This document shows, in pieces, positions 50,573 through 59,499 of a DNA stretch of 64,000 nt (position 1 is the first letter of the stretch; every line of letters begins with the position of its first letter). The notes beneath the pieces were generated by a model, which saw nothing but the letters and a program-made list of their open reading frames with translations, was not told where the DNA came from and did no database searches. The position numbers and the translations under genes are program-made. Origin of the DNA: Candidatus Saccharimonadota bacterium (GTDB lineage: Bacteria; Patescibacteriota; Saccharimonadia; Saccharimonadales; Saccharimonadaceae); contig JAQBRR010000001.1 in NCBI GenBank assembly GCA_028286365.1, forward strand, positions 62,001-126,000. The letters are read 5' to 3'.

Positions 50573-51448
50573 ATGATTAGCCTCAATAACTCTGTACTCA
50601 TGTCTGATGCCGACCATTTCAGCACCGATCAACCAATTAATCCTTATTACGATGAGAGCCCTGTTGACCTGGACCATGCTCGAGAGGAACATGCCACAAT
50701 TCATGACATGTTAGTGCGAGCAGGTATTACTGTTGTAAAAGTAGCATCACCCGCTGATAGTCAGGATGGCGTCTATACGGCCAACTGGGCTTTGGTTCGA
50801 GGCAACAAAGCAGTACTTGCCTGTCTTCCCTATGCTCGTAAAGCCGAAGAGGCCTACGCTGAAAAAGTCCTCACTGATCGCGGCATTCAAGTCTTTCACG
50901 TCCCTGATGGCCTCAAATTTAGTGGCCAAGGTGACGCCCTCGCCTGTGGCGACTACCTATTTTGCGGCAGTGGTTACCGTAGTGATGTGAAGGCCCAAGA
51001 ATTTGCTGCCAAAATGCTTGGCTACGAGCGCATTCAGCTCCACACCATCCCACAACTCGACGATTCAGGTAAACCAGTAACCAATCAGTCATCTGGCTGG
51101 TCTGATAGTTTCTTTTACGATATAGATCTCGCCCTCGCGATTATCAAAGTACCGAGTGAAAATGAAAAGGGTCTTATCGCCTACTGCCCAGAGGCTTTCA
51201 TGCCAGAAAGTCGCGATCTACTGAATAACTTCAACGAAGTCGACAAAATTACAGTATCGATCGAGGAGGCTAAACTTGCCTTCGCAACCAACCTCGTTTC
51301 GACTGGTGAAACAGTCGTCATGAGCGCGCGAGCACCTCAGTTAAAATCCGACCTAGAGTCTCACGGTCTCACTGTACTCACACCCGAGATTACCGAGCTC
51401 GCCAAAGGTGGCGGTTATATTCGCTGTACTACTTTGACGCTTTCTTAG
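50573..51448 (+). CDS. Amidinotransferase/dimethylargininase-like protein
   Basis: GVYTANWALVRGNKAVLACLPYARK, KFSGQGDALACGDYLFCGSGYRSD, C-terminal GGGYIRCTTLTLS with candidate catalytic Cys. Confidence 0.78.
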   Translation: MISLNNSVLMSDADHFSTDQPINPYYDESPVDLDHAREEHATIHDMLVRAGITVVKVASPADSQDGVYTANWALVRGNKAVLACLPYARKAEEAYAEKVLTDRGIQVFHVPDGLKFSGQGDALACGDYLFCGSGYRSDVKAQEFAAKMLGYERIQLHTIPQLDDSGKPVTNQSSGWSDSFFYDIDLALAIIKVPSENEKGLIAYCPEAFMPESRDLLNNFNEVDKITVSIEEAKLAFATNLVSTGETVVMSARAPQLKSDLESHGLTVLTPEITELAKGGGYIRCTTLTLS

Positions 51449-52757
51449 CCTTTTTCTGAAGTTCCTTGAGCGCTGTCTTGGCAATCTCGACTTCATTCCA
51501 AGGATAGGTTCCGTCGGCTCGCTCAATCGTCTTTTCGTGGCCTTTACCAAGTAATACAACCGTGTCAGCTGCACTCTTAGCGCGTGTCAGAGCGAAGCCA
51601 ATCGCCTCCTCACGATCAAGGACCAGGAACAAATCTTTATCAATAATCTTACCTGCTTTTTGGGCACCGCTCGCAATTTGCTTCAAAATTCCATTGCCAT
51701 CAACGTCACGATCGTCTTCTTCGGTTAGGATAACTTCGTCACTGTAACGTCCCGCGATCTCACCCTGCACCGCACGCTTCGTTTCATCACGCCTGCCGGC
51801 TGAGCCAAACATAGTGATAAGCTTTCCCTTGGTTGATTTGCGCAGGTCGTGAAGCAACCTTTCGAATGAGTCAGGTGTATGTGCGAAATCGACGATAACC
51901 GTAAATTTTTGCTGCGCATTTACAACTGTCATTCGACCTTCAACACCCTTGAGTGCCTGAATACCAGTTTCAATCTGTTTTTTGCTCAGCCCCATAACGC
52001 GACCAACGGCCACAGCCGCCAAGCTATTATAGACATTGAATTCACCTGGGATATTACAGTGTATGTTGTAAGAATCACTACTATCACCAAAGGTAGCTAC
52101 AAATGAACTTCCATCAGAGCCAAGCTGTACTTTTTCAGCGTGTAATTCACCTTCTTTAACACCATAGGTAACAACGTTCTTTATTACAGCAGCAAACTTA
52201 TTTGCGCTAGGATCATCAGCATTGATAATGCCAACTTTGCGGCCGTGATGCGCTGCAATTCTAAACAACCTCACCTTTGCCGCAACATACCGGGCAAACG
52301 TACGATGATAATCGAGGTGTTCATGCGTCACATTAGTCATGACAGCTATTTCGTACGGTACTCCCCAGATGCGATGCTGGGCTAGTGCATGACTGGTTGT
52401 CTCCAGTACGACCCACTCAACACCCTGGCGTTTAAAATCACGCAGACGCTTTTGTAAAAGTCCCGCCGATAGGGTTGTCATATGTTGTATTTGCGGCTTG
52501 ATATCATCATCAACACCGTATGCAACGGTCGACATTAAGGCTGTTTTGATACCAGCTTTCACCAGCATTTTCTGAATCATAAACGATGTTGTCGTTTTGC
52601 CATTCGTACCAGTCACACCGATAATATGCATACTTTTAGCTGGAAAGCCGTAGCGTATATTCATAAGTACCGACTCGGCCAGATGACCATACGGTTCAAT
52701 CTCTCTAAATAATTTCGTAGGGATCAATGATTTAACAATTTTTCGAATACCAGCCAT
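51429..52757 (-). CDS. MurE-like Mur ligase lacking the N-terminal UDP-binding domain
   Basis: IIGVTGTNGKTTTSFMIQKML, ETTSHALAQHRIWG, TNVTHEHLDYHRTF, DFAHTPDSFERLL; DNPR position reads EEDDRD. Confidence 0.88.
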   Translation of the reverse strand: MAGIRKIVKSLIPTKLFREIEPYGHLAESVLMNIRYGFPAKSMHIIGVTGTNGKTTTSFMIQKMLVKAGIKTALMSTVAYGVDDDIKPQIQHMTTLSAGLLQKRLRDFKRQGVEWVVLETTSHALAQHRIWGVPYEIAVMTNVTHEHLDYHRTFARYVAAKVRLFRIAAHHGRKVGIINADDPSANKFAAVIKNVVTYGVKEGELHAEKVQLGSDGSSFVATFGDSSDSYNIHCNIPGEFNVYNSLAAVAVGRVMGLSKKQIETGIQALKGVEGRMTVVNAQQKFTVIVDFAHTPDSFERLLHDLRKSTKGKLITMFGSAGRRDETKRAVQGEIAGRYSDEVILTEEDDRDVDGNGILKQIASGAQKAGKIIDKDLFLVLDREEAIGFALTRAKSAADTVVLLGKGHEKTIERADGTYPWNEVEIAKTALKELQKKAKKASK

Positions 52758-52980
52758 GAACTTTATTATACCTTACAAAACCCATCGAGACTCCTGTTCG
52801 CAAACGGGGGTCATATGATACAATCATTGAAGTCGCACGATTGCAATTTGTGATTTGTGATTCCCCGGTTCAACAATCCGAAGCCATTCATGGCTGTTTG
52901 TTGAATCGAGAGGAGACATAACGAAAGGCGCCAGCTTTCAAACATGTTTGGAAGCGAAAACCTGAAGTGAATGTCGACGA

Positions 52981-53073
52981 GGAGGGGTACCCAAGTGGCT
53001 TAAGGGGATGGTTTGCTAAATCATTAGTCTGGGGAGACCTGGAGCGGGAGTTCGAATCTCCCCTCCTCCGCCA
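52981..53073 (+). tRNA. tRNA-Ser (GCT), CCA encoded
   Basis: GGAGGGGTACCCAAGTGGCTTAAGGGGATGGTTTGCTAAATCATTAG...GGGAGTTCGAATCTCCCCTCCTCCGCCA. Confidence 0.95.
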
Positions 53074-53202
53074 AGCATAAGCACTATGTGAGAACATGGT
53101 GTTTTTGTTTGGCTGTGTATTATTCACTTAAGAAATACACATAATTCTTAAGGTTTTATGATTAAATAGCAATAATCTATAAAGTTTCATGAAAGGGCAT
53201 CA

Positions 53203-53760
53203 ATGAAATCACGTCAATCACAAGCAGGAAGCGCACATTTAGTAATTATTATCGTTCTGGTTGTTGCACTCCTAGGTGCACTTGGGTTTGTTTTTTGGCA
53301 GAACTTTATCAACAAGCCTGTAGCAAACCAGGCCAACTCTTCACAAACAACCCCTACAACCAAAACTGATACGACAACGACCAGCCCGACAGCAACTGGC
53401 TTTGTCGTAAGTGGTTGGAGTGTAAGTATTCCTACAACCGAAACAGGCTTTCAGGCGAATAGCGCAAGCTCCAGTAATGGATACGACTTCTACGGTGTCA
53501 CAACTGCCGCACTGAAGGCTGAAGCTGCCAAGGAAAATTGTAACGATAGCGGCATAGGTTCAATATATCGTGCAACTTCTCTTGATGGTAGTCCATCCGC
53601 TCATTCTGCAAAGGTCGGAAATTACTACTACGGGTTCACTCAACGATCTACGGCAGCATGTGTTGATGCAAACGGAAACGAAGCTGAGCCACTCAATACA
53701 TTAATGATGTCCGCTGAAGCCGATCTTAAGGCAGCCATCGTGAATACGACTGCATCGTAA
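53203..53760 (+). CDS. Pilin-like/single-TM secreted protein
   Basis: MKSRQSQAGSAHLVIIIVLVVALLGALGFVFWQNF followed by Thr-rich linker and extracellular domain. Confidence 0.65.
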   Translation: MKSRQSQAGSAHLVIIIVLVVALLGALGFVFWQNFINKPVANQANSSQTTPTTKTDTTTTSPTATGFVVSGWSVSIPTTETGFQANSASSSNGYDFYGVTTAALKAEAAKENCNDSGIGSIYRATSLDGSPSAHSAKVGNYYYGFTQRSTAACVDANGNEAEPLNTLMMSAEADLKAAIVNTTAS

Positions 53761-53851
53761 AGTACTATTACTGATTCATTTTCAAGTCAGTTCGCTTCTA
53801 CCCTCATAGATAATATTGAATTAATAACATTTTTGTGTTATAATAGCATTA

Positions 53852-54415
53852 ATGAGTGCCGTGGAATCATATGATCGCAAGCTTTTGCTAGAAAATGCAG
53901 CAGAGCGCGCAATTGACCTAGCTGAATATAGTGCCATCAATAATGGCAAAGATATCCCTGTAGGCGCTATTGCTCTCTTTGGTGCAGCTATTGCTGGCAG
54001 TGGTTATGCGATGGATGGTGAATCTGGCATACAGCACATGCACGCAGAGATAGTCAGTCTTGAACAGGCTATGCATACTCCTGACACAGTCGTTACAACG
54101 ATGGAACCTTGCGAACAATGCCAGGACCGTATGGCTGAGATCGAAAGTATTAAGACGGTTGCCTATGTTACACCGCGTACTGAGCTTTCTGATCGATTAC
54201 TTGTGAACCCGCGTCCATCAATCAATGAGCGCATTGCTCGATATGAATTGCCTTATAGAGTCATCCGACTTAGTAATCCTGCCCTATTACAACGAGCGCT
54301 TGAGCCCCTCGAGTTTACTAGCCGTGACCTATTAACTGGTACGACGGATGTTGACTCTGAAGGGTTTCGGATTTACCGTGATGCCCGCAACCTGCGGGAT
54401 ATCGGACAGTCTTAG
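53852..54415 (+). CDS. Cytidine/deoxycytidylate deaminase-family protein
   Basis: HMHAEIVSLEQAM ... TTMEPCEQCQDRMAEI (HxE and PCxxC zinc motifs); TATAAT 7 nt before ATG. Confidence 0.82.
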   Translation: MSAVESYDRKLLLENAAERAIDLAEYSAINNGKDIPVGAIALFGAAIAGSGYAMDGESGIQHMHAEIVSLEQAMHTPDTVVTTMEPCEQCQDRMAEIESIKTVAYVTPRTELSDRLLVNPRPSINERIARYELPYRVIRLSNPALLQRALEPLEFTSRDLLTGTTDVDSEGFRIYRDARNLRDIGQS

Positions 54416-55230
54416 ATCGCAAGTGTGTACGTCAAGGTAGCGGGCTTGAAAGTCTTGGGGGTGAAAACAATCGTGTCGTACTGCAGTTTCAGTACACTTG
54501 CCGTCGTCTTAACTGTATAGACGATATTACCTGATGCTGATGCACCCTTAGCAATACTGCCACCAGTAAATGGGCTATCGACTGATAGGTATGCGCTCGT
54601 GTTTGCAACGCCGTCAGCACTTAGCTTTAGGTCGTAGTCAGATACACTAACGCTATCTGGGCCAGGATTTGAGACAGTTACATTCACCAAGACATACTTC
54701 TCGCCAGTATCAGGTTGTGAATAGCTATCAGTTGACTGGTAGTTAGTGTTTACTGAATTGACCTTAATATCAAATGTGCCAAATCGTGCGGTATCACCTT
54801 TTGCGAAGTCCTTTTTAGCGTCGATTTCAGCCTGAGTGACAGCGTCCTGTGCACTAAGCGCATCTGTAGCAACTTTAGTTGCTTTCAGTGCAGCGCCGCC
54901 AGTAGCCACTGTAGCTAAAATAGCAATTACCCAAATAGCTGTCACAATCAAATTGGTTAGCGCTGCAACAGAGCCTAAGATGATACCTGTAATACCGAAG
55001 GGTTTGTTGGCCTTTGATTTTTTGAGTGCAATAACACTAAGAACAATTGCTGTTGCCGCAACAAGTATTCCCCAAATTGGTAATAGTCCTGATAGAAAAG
55101 CAACAATTCCCACGACTAGTGCGGCAATCCCAATGCCTGTCACCGCTTGAGGCGGTGCTGCGACGGCCACTACGGGAGCAGGCGCCTGTTCCGCTTGTTC
55201 AGTTTTCTTCTCCACATCTTCCTCCCCCAT
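54412..55230 (-). CDS. DUF4190/DUF4352-type membrane protein
   Basis: Two TM segments (GIAALVVGIVAFLSGLLPIWGI..), then DTARFGTFDIKVNSVNTN...YVLVNVTVSNPG. Confidence 0.72.
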   Translation of the reverse strand: MGEEDVEKKTEQAEQAPAPVVAVAAPPQAVTGIGIAALVVGIVAFLSGLLPIWGILVAATAIVLSVIALKKSKANKPFGITGIILGSVAALTNLIVTAIWVIAILATVATGGAALKATKVATDALSAQDAVTQAEIDAKKDFAKGDTARFGTFDIKVNSVNTNYQSTDSYSQPDTGEKYVLVNVTVSNPGPDSVSVSDYDLKLSADGVANTSAYLSVDSPFTGGSIAKGASASGNIVYTVKTTASVLKLQYDTIVFTPKTFKPATLTYTLAI

Positions 55231-55337
55231 ACTAACCCCCTTAGCATTTAATAACTGTACTATAGGACTTTATCGGAAAGTCGTCAATTAAAACATCAGC
55301 GCATTTTCAGTAACACATCTGTTAGAATAACACTGAT

Positions 55338-55425
55338 GGAGAGATGCAGGAGTGGTTGAACTGGCCGTTCTCGAAAAGCGGTGTATCGCAAGATACCCAG
55401 GGTTCGAATCCCTGTCTCTCCGCCA
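55338..55425 (+). tRNA. tRNA-Ser (CGA), CCA encoded
   Basis: GGAGAGATGCAGGAGTGGTTGAACTGGCCGTTCTCGAAAAGCGG...GGTTCGAATCCCTGTCTCTCCGCCA. Confidence 0.95.
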
Positions 55426-55463
55426 AATAAAATAAGCGACCGTCGTGGTCGCCTATTTTATTG
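55426..55463. terminator. Bidirectional intrinsic terminator after tRNA-Ser(CGA)
   Basis: AATAAAATAAGCGACC-GTCGT-GGTCGCCTATTTTATT. Confidence 0.85.
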
Positions 55464-55471
55464 TCAATTTA

Positions 55472-55792
55472 CTAGTACCTGTAAAACATTGACTGGTGGT
55501 CTACTGGAACGCTTGGTGCTCCAGCGGTAAGTGATCCAATGATCGCCAGTATGAGGATACCAAGACCAAAAGCTGCCCCTATAATACCAGTAGCGAGCCC
55601 TGCAATCGCAAGCCCCTTACTACCTTGTCGCTTCATACTAAGCGCAGCAAAAACAATTGCAACGGCGCCTGCAGGGATGCTCAGAAAGAAAACCCATCCT
55701 GTTAGAAATGCTACGATGCCTGTAATGAGGGAGGTAACGCCGAATGCTAGTCCATTGGTGACTGTTGGTTGTACTTTATTATCTTGAGCCAT
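55472..55792 (-). CDS. DUF4190-like small membrane protein
   Basis: GVTSLITGIVAFLTGWVFFLSIPAGAVAIVFAALSMKRQGSKGLAIAGLATGIIG. Confidence 0.75.
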   Translation of the reverse strand: MAQDNKVQPTVTNGLAFGVTSLITGIVAFLTGWVFFLSIPAGAVAIVFAALSMKRQGSKGLAIAGLATGIIGAAFGLGILILAIIGSLTAGAPSVPVDHQSMFYRY

Positions 55793-55857
55793 ATTAGGTC
55801 CTTTCGTTTATCTAGGGAAAGTATACCACGCACCTCGGATTGCAGTACAATAGTGCT

Positions 55858-56262
55858 ATGACAGAACCATCAGTTTTTACGCGCATTATTAACGGTGAGA
55901 TCAAACAACATATCCTCTACCAGGACGACTTATGTTTCGTCATACTGACGCACGAGCCAATAACACCTGGACACTGCATGGTTATTCCCAAGGAGCAAAT
56001 TGATAGTCTGTGGGATGTTAATGATGAACTTTATCAACATCTAATGATGATTTCCAAAAAAATGGCCCACAAAATGGAAGAAGCGTACGACTACAAACGT
56101 ATCGGCATGATTGTCGAAGGTTTTGGTGTGCCACACGCACACATCCACGTCTTTGGTCTCGACAAAGCCCTTAATCCGACAATTGTTGATCACATGGCCA
56201 AGGAACACCCTATTCTCAGCCCCGAGGAACTACAGCCCGAAGCCGACAAATTCAATGATTAG
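55858..56262 (+). CDS. HIT-family hydrolase
   Basis: FTRIINGEIKQHILYQDD...PITPGHCMVIPKEQID...VPHAHIHVFG. Confidence 0.93.
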   Translation: MTEPSVFTRIINGEIKQHILYQDDLCFVILTHEPITPGHCMVIPKEQIDSLWDVNDELYQHLMMISKKMAHKMEEAYDYKRIGMIVEGFGVPHAHIHVFGLDKALNPTIVDHMAKEHPILSPEELQPEADKFND

Positions 56263-56295
56263 CTAGCATTAAAGTCACCCTACTTTACCAGAGAC

Positions 56296-56324
56296 TTGAC
56301 AATATATACAGCTTATGCTACTAT
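56296..56324 (+). promoter_or_regulatory. Canonical promoter
   Basis: TTGACA (56296-56301), 17-bp spacer, TACTAT (56319-56324). Confidence 0.75.
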
Positions 56325-56350
56325 TACATCTGTAAACACTAAAAATAAAC

Positions 56351-56683
56351 ATGTTTCAACTATTACTCAATCCATTACCCATTCTCCTGACTCTCGCAGC
56401 CTCTTTCGGCGTGCTCGTCCATGATACGCAAGTTGACCGAGCAACAACGACTGCCCTAGCTCTTCCTGCTGCCTTCGCCAACTTTGGTGGAGCTGATGTA
56501 GCAATTAAGCTTAATGACCCCCATGTACATGCCGAAAATTTCAGCGTCGAGAACAATATCGAACAGCTCCACTCTGGACAACCCCGTACACAACCACGTG
56601 GCGATGAAGACAAGAAATATATTTCAGTTAAAAAGTTCGTGTCCGACGGTATGGGCAGCGAATACCACTGGCCATCAGCCTAA
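56351..56683 (+). CDS. Small secreted/membrane-anchored hypothetical protein
   Basis: 110 aa with N-terminal hydrophobic segment and a canonical promoter upstream. Confidence 0.6.
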   Translation: MFQLLLNPLPILLTLAASFGVLVHDTQVDRATTTALALPAAFANFGGADVAIKLNDPHVHAENFSVENNIEQLHSGQPRTQPRGDEDKKYISVKKFVSDGMGSEYHWPSA

Positions 56684-56717
56684 AACTTATTGAAATACAC
56701 AGGGTCAGCGGTCGGAA

Positions 56718-59267
56718 TTACTTCAATACATCGAGTTCGCGCTGTAACGCGATAACTAACACTTGCTTGGCCTCTAACTGCTGACGAGTTTCCTCAACGA
56801 GCTTTGCTGGTGCCTTCGCAACATAGCTTTCACTATTCAGGCGTGCTTCAAAGTTAGCGATTGCTGCGTGTGCTTCGGCCAAACGTGATTCCAAATTGGT
56901 TTGATGTTCGTAGAGCGTCTCGGCAGACACATCTAACCACGCTTCACGGCCACTTGCGGGCAGTCTGAGGCCCTTTGGTTGGTCGACCTGCTTAATTTCC
57001 TGCAAGCGGGCAAGTCGAGCAATCAGCGGGCTGTTATCACCTATTAACGCATCATCCTCATAGAGCAATGTATAGCGATCATTGCCAGGGAGTTCGGATG
57101 TAACAAAGCGGATTTCACTGACCAAGTCCTTTAGCTGACCAAACTCAGCGGCGGCAATATCATCAAATTTTGCAGCCTCAGGCCATGCGGTCGTAATAAG
57201 TAGGTCATCGTGCCACGGTAGCGTCTGCCAGATTGTTTCAGTCACAAATGGCGCAAATGGATGAGCGATCTTCAGGCTGGTATCGATTACCCACGCAAGT
57301 AAATCAGGGTTGTCTTGGAGCTTGCTTGCCTCAATATACCAGTCTGCGACGCTGTCCCAGATGGCGTGATAGACCGTATCGCCTGCCTCGGCAAAACGAT
57401 AACTCTCAAGCTGTTTCTGAATATCAGTACTCGCCTTGTTAAGTTCACTCATAATCCAGTGGTCGGCCAGCGTTTTTGGCTCAGGTGCACCAGGTTTGTA
57501 ACCTTCACCCAATTTATCCTCGATAAATCGTGATACATTCCATAATTTATTTGCAAAGTTTCGCCCAGCAACAACCTTACTCAGGCTAAATGCTTGGTTC
57601 TGACCAGCGCTTCGGCTAGCAACAAGGCCAAGGCGTAGGGCATCGGATCCGTACTCGGCAATTACTTCCATAGGATTGATTACATTACCCTTTGACTTGC
57701 TCATCTTTATACCCTTTTCATCGAGTACAAGACCGTGTAAATACACATCCTTAAATGGAACTTTGTCGGTCGCATAAAGACCAAACATTACCATACGAGC
57801 TACCCAAGCAGTCAGAATATCCGCCCCTGTTTCCATTACGCTAATTGGATAAAAACGCGACAGGTCTCCCTTATCGAGATAGTCGGTCGTTACGTATGGC
57901 CACTGACCACTGCTAAACCAAGTGTCAAAGGTATCTTCTTCTCGACGATATGTTGTACCATCAACAACGATTTCTTTTTCATCAACTCGATCATCAAAGA
58001 TCCAATCATCCGGGTCGTTAACATTCTGAAAGGCTGGAATTGGAATCCCCCATGGAATCTGACGAGATAAGTTCCAGTCATGAATGTTCTCGAGGTAACT
58101 AAGCAGGAATTTCTTGCGGCTAACTGGCGTGAAGTTAATCTCACCGTCTTTGATTGCCTTTATAGCACGCTGTGCGAGCGGCTGAATCTTGAGAAACCAT
58201 TGTTCCTTAATCAGAGGTTGAATAGGCAGCCCACTCTTGTAGTCATAACCTACTGTGTGCTCAATTGTCGTTTTGCCCTTCATAAGTTCTTGAGCTTCAA
58301 GTGCCGCGACGACCCTTTTACGGGCCACCTCGGGCGTTAAACCAATAAACTGCTGCGGCGTGTTAATCATCGTACCGTTAAAGTCGATTACCTGGATACG
58401 CTCCAGCTTGTGGCGCTCCCCTATCTCAAAGTCATTAGGGTCATGCGCTGGGGTAATCTTCACCGCACCTGTGCCAAATTTAGGATCAACGTAATCATCA
58501 GCGATGATCGGAATCTCTCGATCTGTTAACGGTAATAATACTCGTGTGCCAATCAAATGTTTGTAGCGCTCATCATTCGGGTTAACTGCGACGGCCACAT
58601 CACCAAACATTGTCTCTGGTCGTGTCGTTGCAATAACAATCTCACCGATTTTATCGAGAGTCGGGTACGAAATCAAATACAGAGTCCCCTTCTCTAGCTT
58701 GTGATTTACTTCGATATCGGCATAGCCCGTTTGGTACTTGGTACTATAATTAACAATACGCTCACCTCTGTAAATAAGCCCTTCGTCCCATAATTGCTTG
58801 AAAGTTTTGAATACTCTCGAGACTACTTTTTTATCAAGTGTATAGACCAGGTCGTCCCACGATGCGCTGGCACCAAGTGCTCGGATCTGTAATTCGGTAT
58901 TACCGCGATGGATCTCAACAAAGTTCCACACCTGGCTATAGATCTGCTCACGTGTATAGTCAAATCGGCTTCTGCCTTCTTTGGCAAGCTCTCGCTCATA
59001 GACAACCCACGTTTCGAGTCCAGCATGGTCTTCACCAGGGATATAGATCACATCCCTACCCTTCATACGGTAGTATCTGGCAAGGATATCCTCAAGACCA
59101 ATCGTGAGGGCGTGTCCAATATGCAAATTACCGTTAGCATTTGCCGGTGGCATAATGATGCTATATGGCTCCCCTACCCCTGTTGGCTTGAAAGCTCCAG
59201 ACGACTCCCACATTGCATAGATGTTGGGTTCATACTGATTAGGATCGTAAGCTTTTGAAAGTTTCAT
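56718..59267 (-). CDS. valS: Valyl-tRNA synthetase
   Basis: PPANANGNLHIGHALTIGLEDIL, KMSKSKGNVINPMEV, C-terminal coiled coil; start MKLSKAYDPNQYEPNIYAMWE. Confidence 0.96.
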   Translation of the reverse strand: MKLSKAYDPNQYEPNIYAMWESSGAFKPTGVGEPYSIIMPPANANGNLHIGHALTIGLEDILARYYRMKGRDVIYIPGEDHAGLETWVVYERELAKEGRSRFDYTREQIYSQVWNFVEIHRGNTELQIRALGASASWDDLVYTLDKKVVSRVFKTFKQLWDEGLIYRGERIVNYSTKYQTGYADIEVNHKLEKGTLYLISYPTLDKIGEIVIATTRPETMFGDVAVAVNPNDERYKHLIGTRVLLPLTDREIPIIADDYVDPKFGTGAVKITPAHDPNDFEIGERHKLERIQVIDFNGTMINTPQQFIGLTPEVARKRVVAALEAQELMKGKTTIEHTVGYDYKSGLPIQPLIKEQWFLKIQPLAQRAIKAIKDGEINFTPVSRKKFLLSYLENIHDWNLSRQIPWGIPIPAFQNVNDPDDWIFDDRVDEKEIVVDGTTYRREEDTFDTWFSSGQWPYVTTDYLDKGDLSRFYPISVMETGADILTAWVARMVMFGLYATDKVPFKDVYLHGLVLDEKGIKMSKSKGNVINPMEVIAEYGSDALRLGLVASRSAGQNQAFSLSKVVAGRNFANKLWNVSRFIEDKLGEGYKPGAPEPKTLADHWIMSELNKASTDIQKQLESYRFAEAGDTVYHAIWDSVADWYIEASKLQDNPDLLAWVIDTSLKIAHPFAPFVTETIWQTLPWHDDLLITTAWPEAAKFDDIAAAEFGQLKDLVSEIRFVTSELPGNDRYTLLYEDDALIGDNSPLIARLARLQEIKQVDQPKGLRLPASGREAWLDVSAETLYEHQTNLESRLAEAHAAIANFEARLNSESYVAKAPAKLVEETRQQLEAKQVLVIALQRELDVLK

Positions 59268-59499
59268 ATGCGTAATATTTTCGTATAATTTCACGTGAAA
59301 GCACAAAATAACTAGACTACTTCCCACCGGAAACAGTTATCTCTTTGTTCACTTTCCCGTGTTTGTTTTCACTTCAAATTATACCACAGGCTATAGGTGA
59401 TAAGTAGGGCTGAATTCTCATTACACCGAGGGTGGAACGAGTGTCAGGACTCTAGGGTAATGAGGATTCACCCGAAGAATAGTGCGCTATAATAGAGGT

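Noticed and set aside
52888-53127. 79-aa ORF antisense to tRNA-Ser(GCT)
   Set aside because: Typical artefact of reading through a tRNA gene on the opposite strand (WRRRGDSNSRSRSP).
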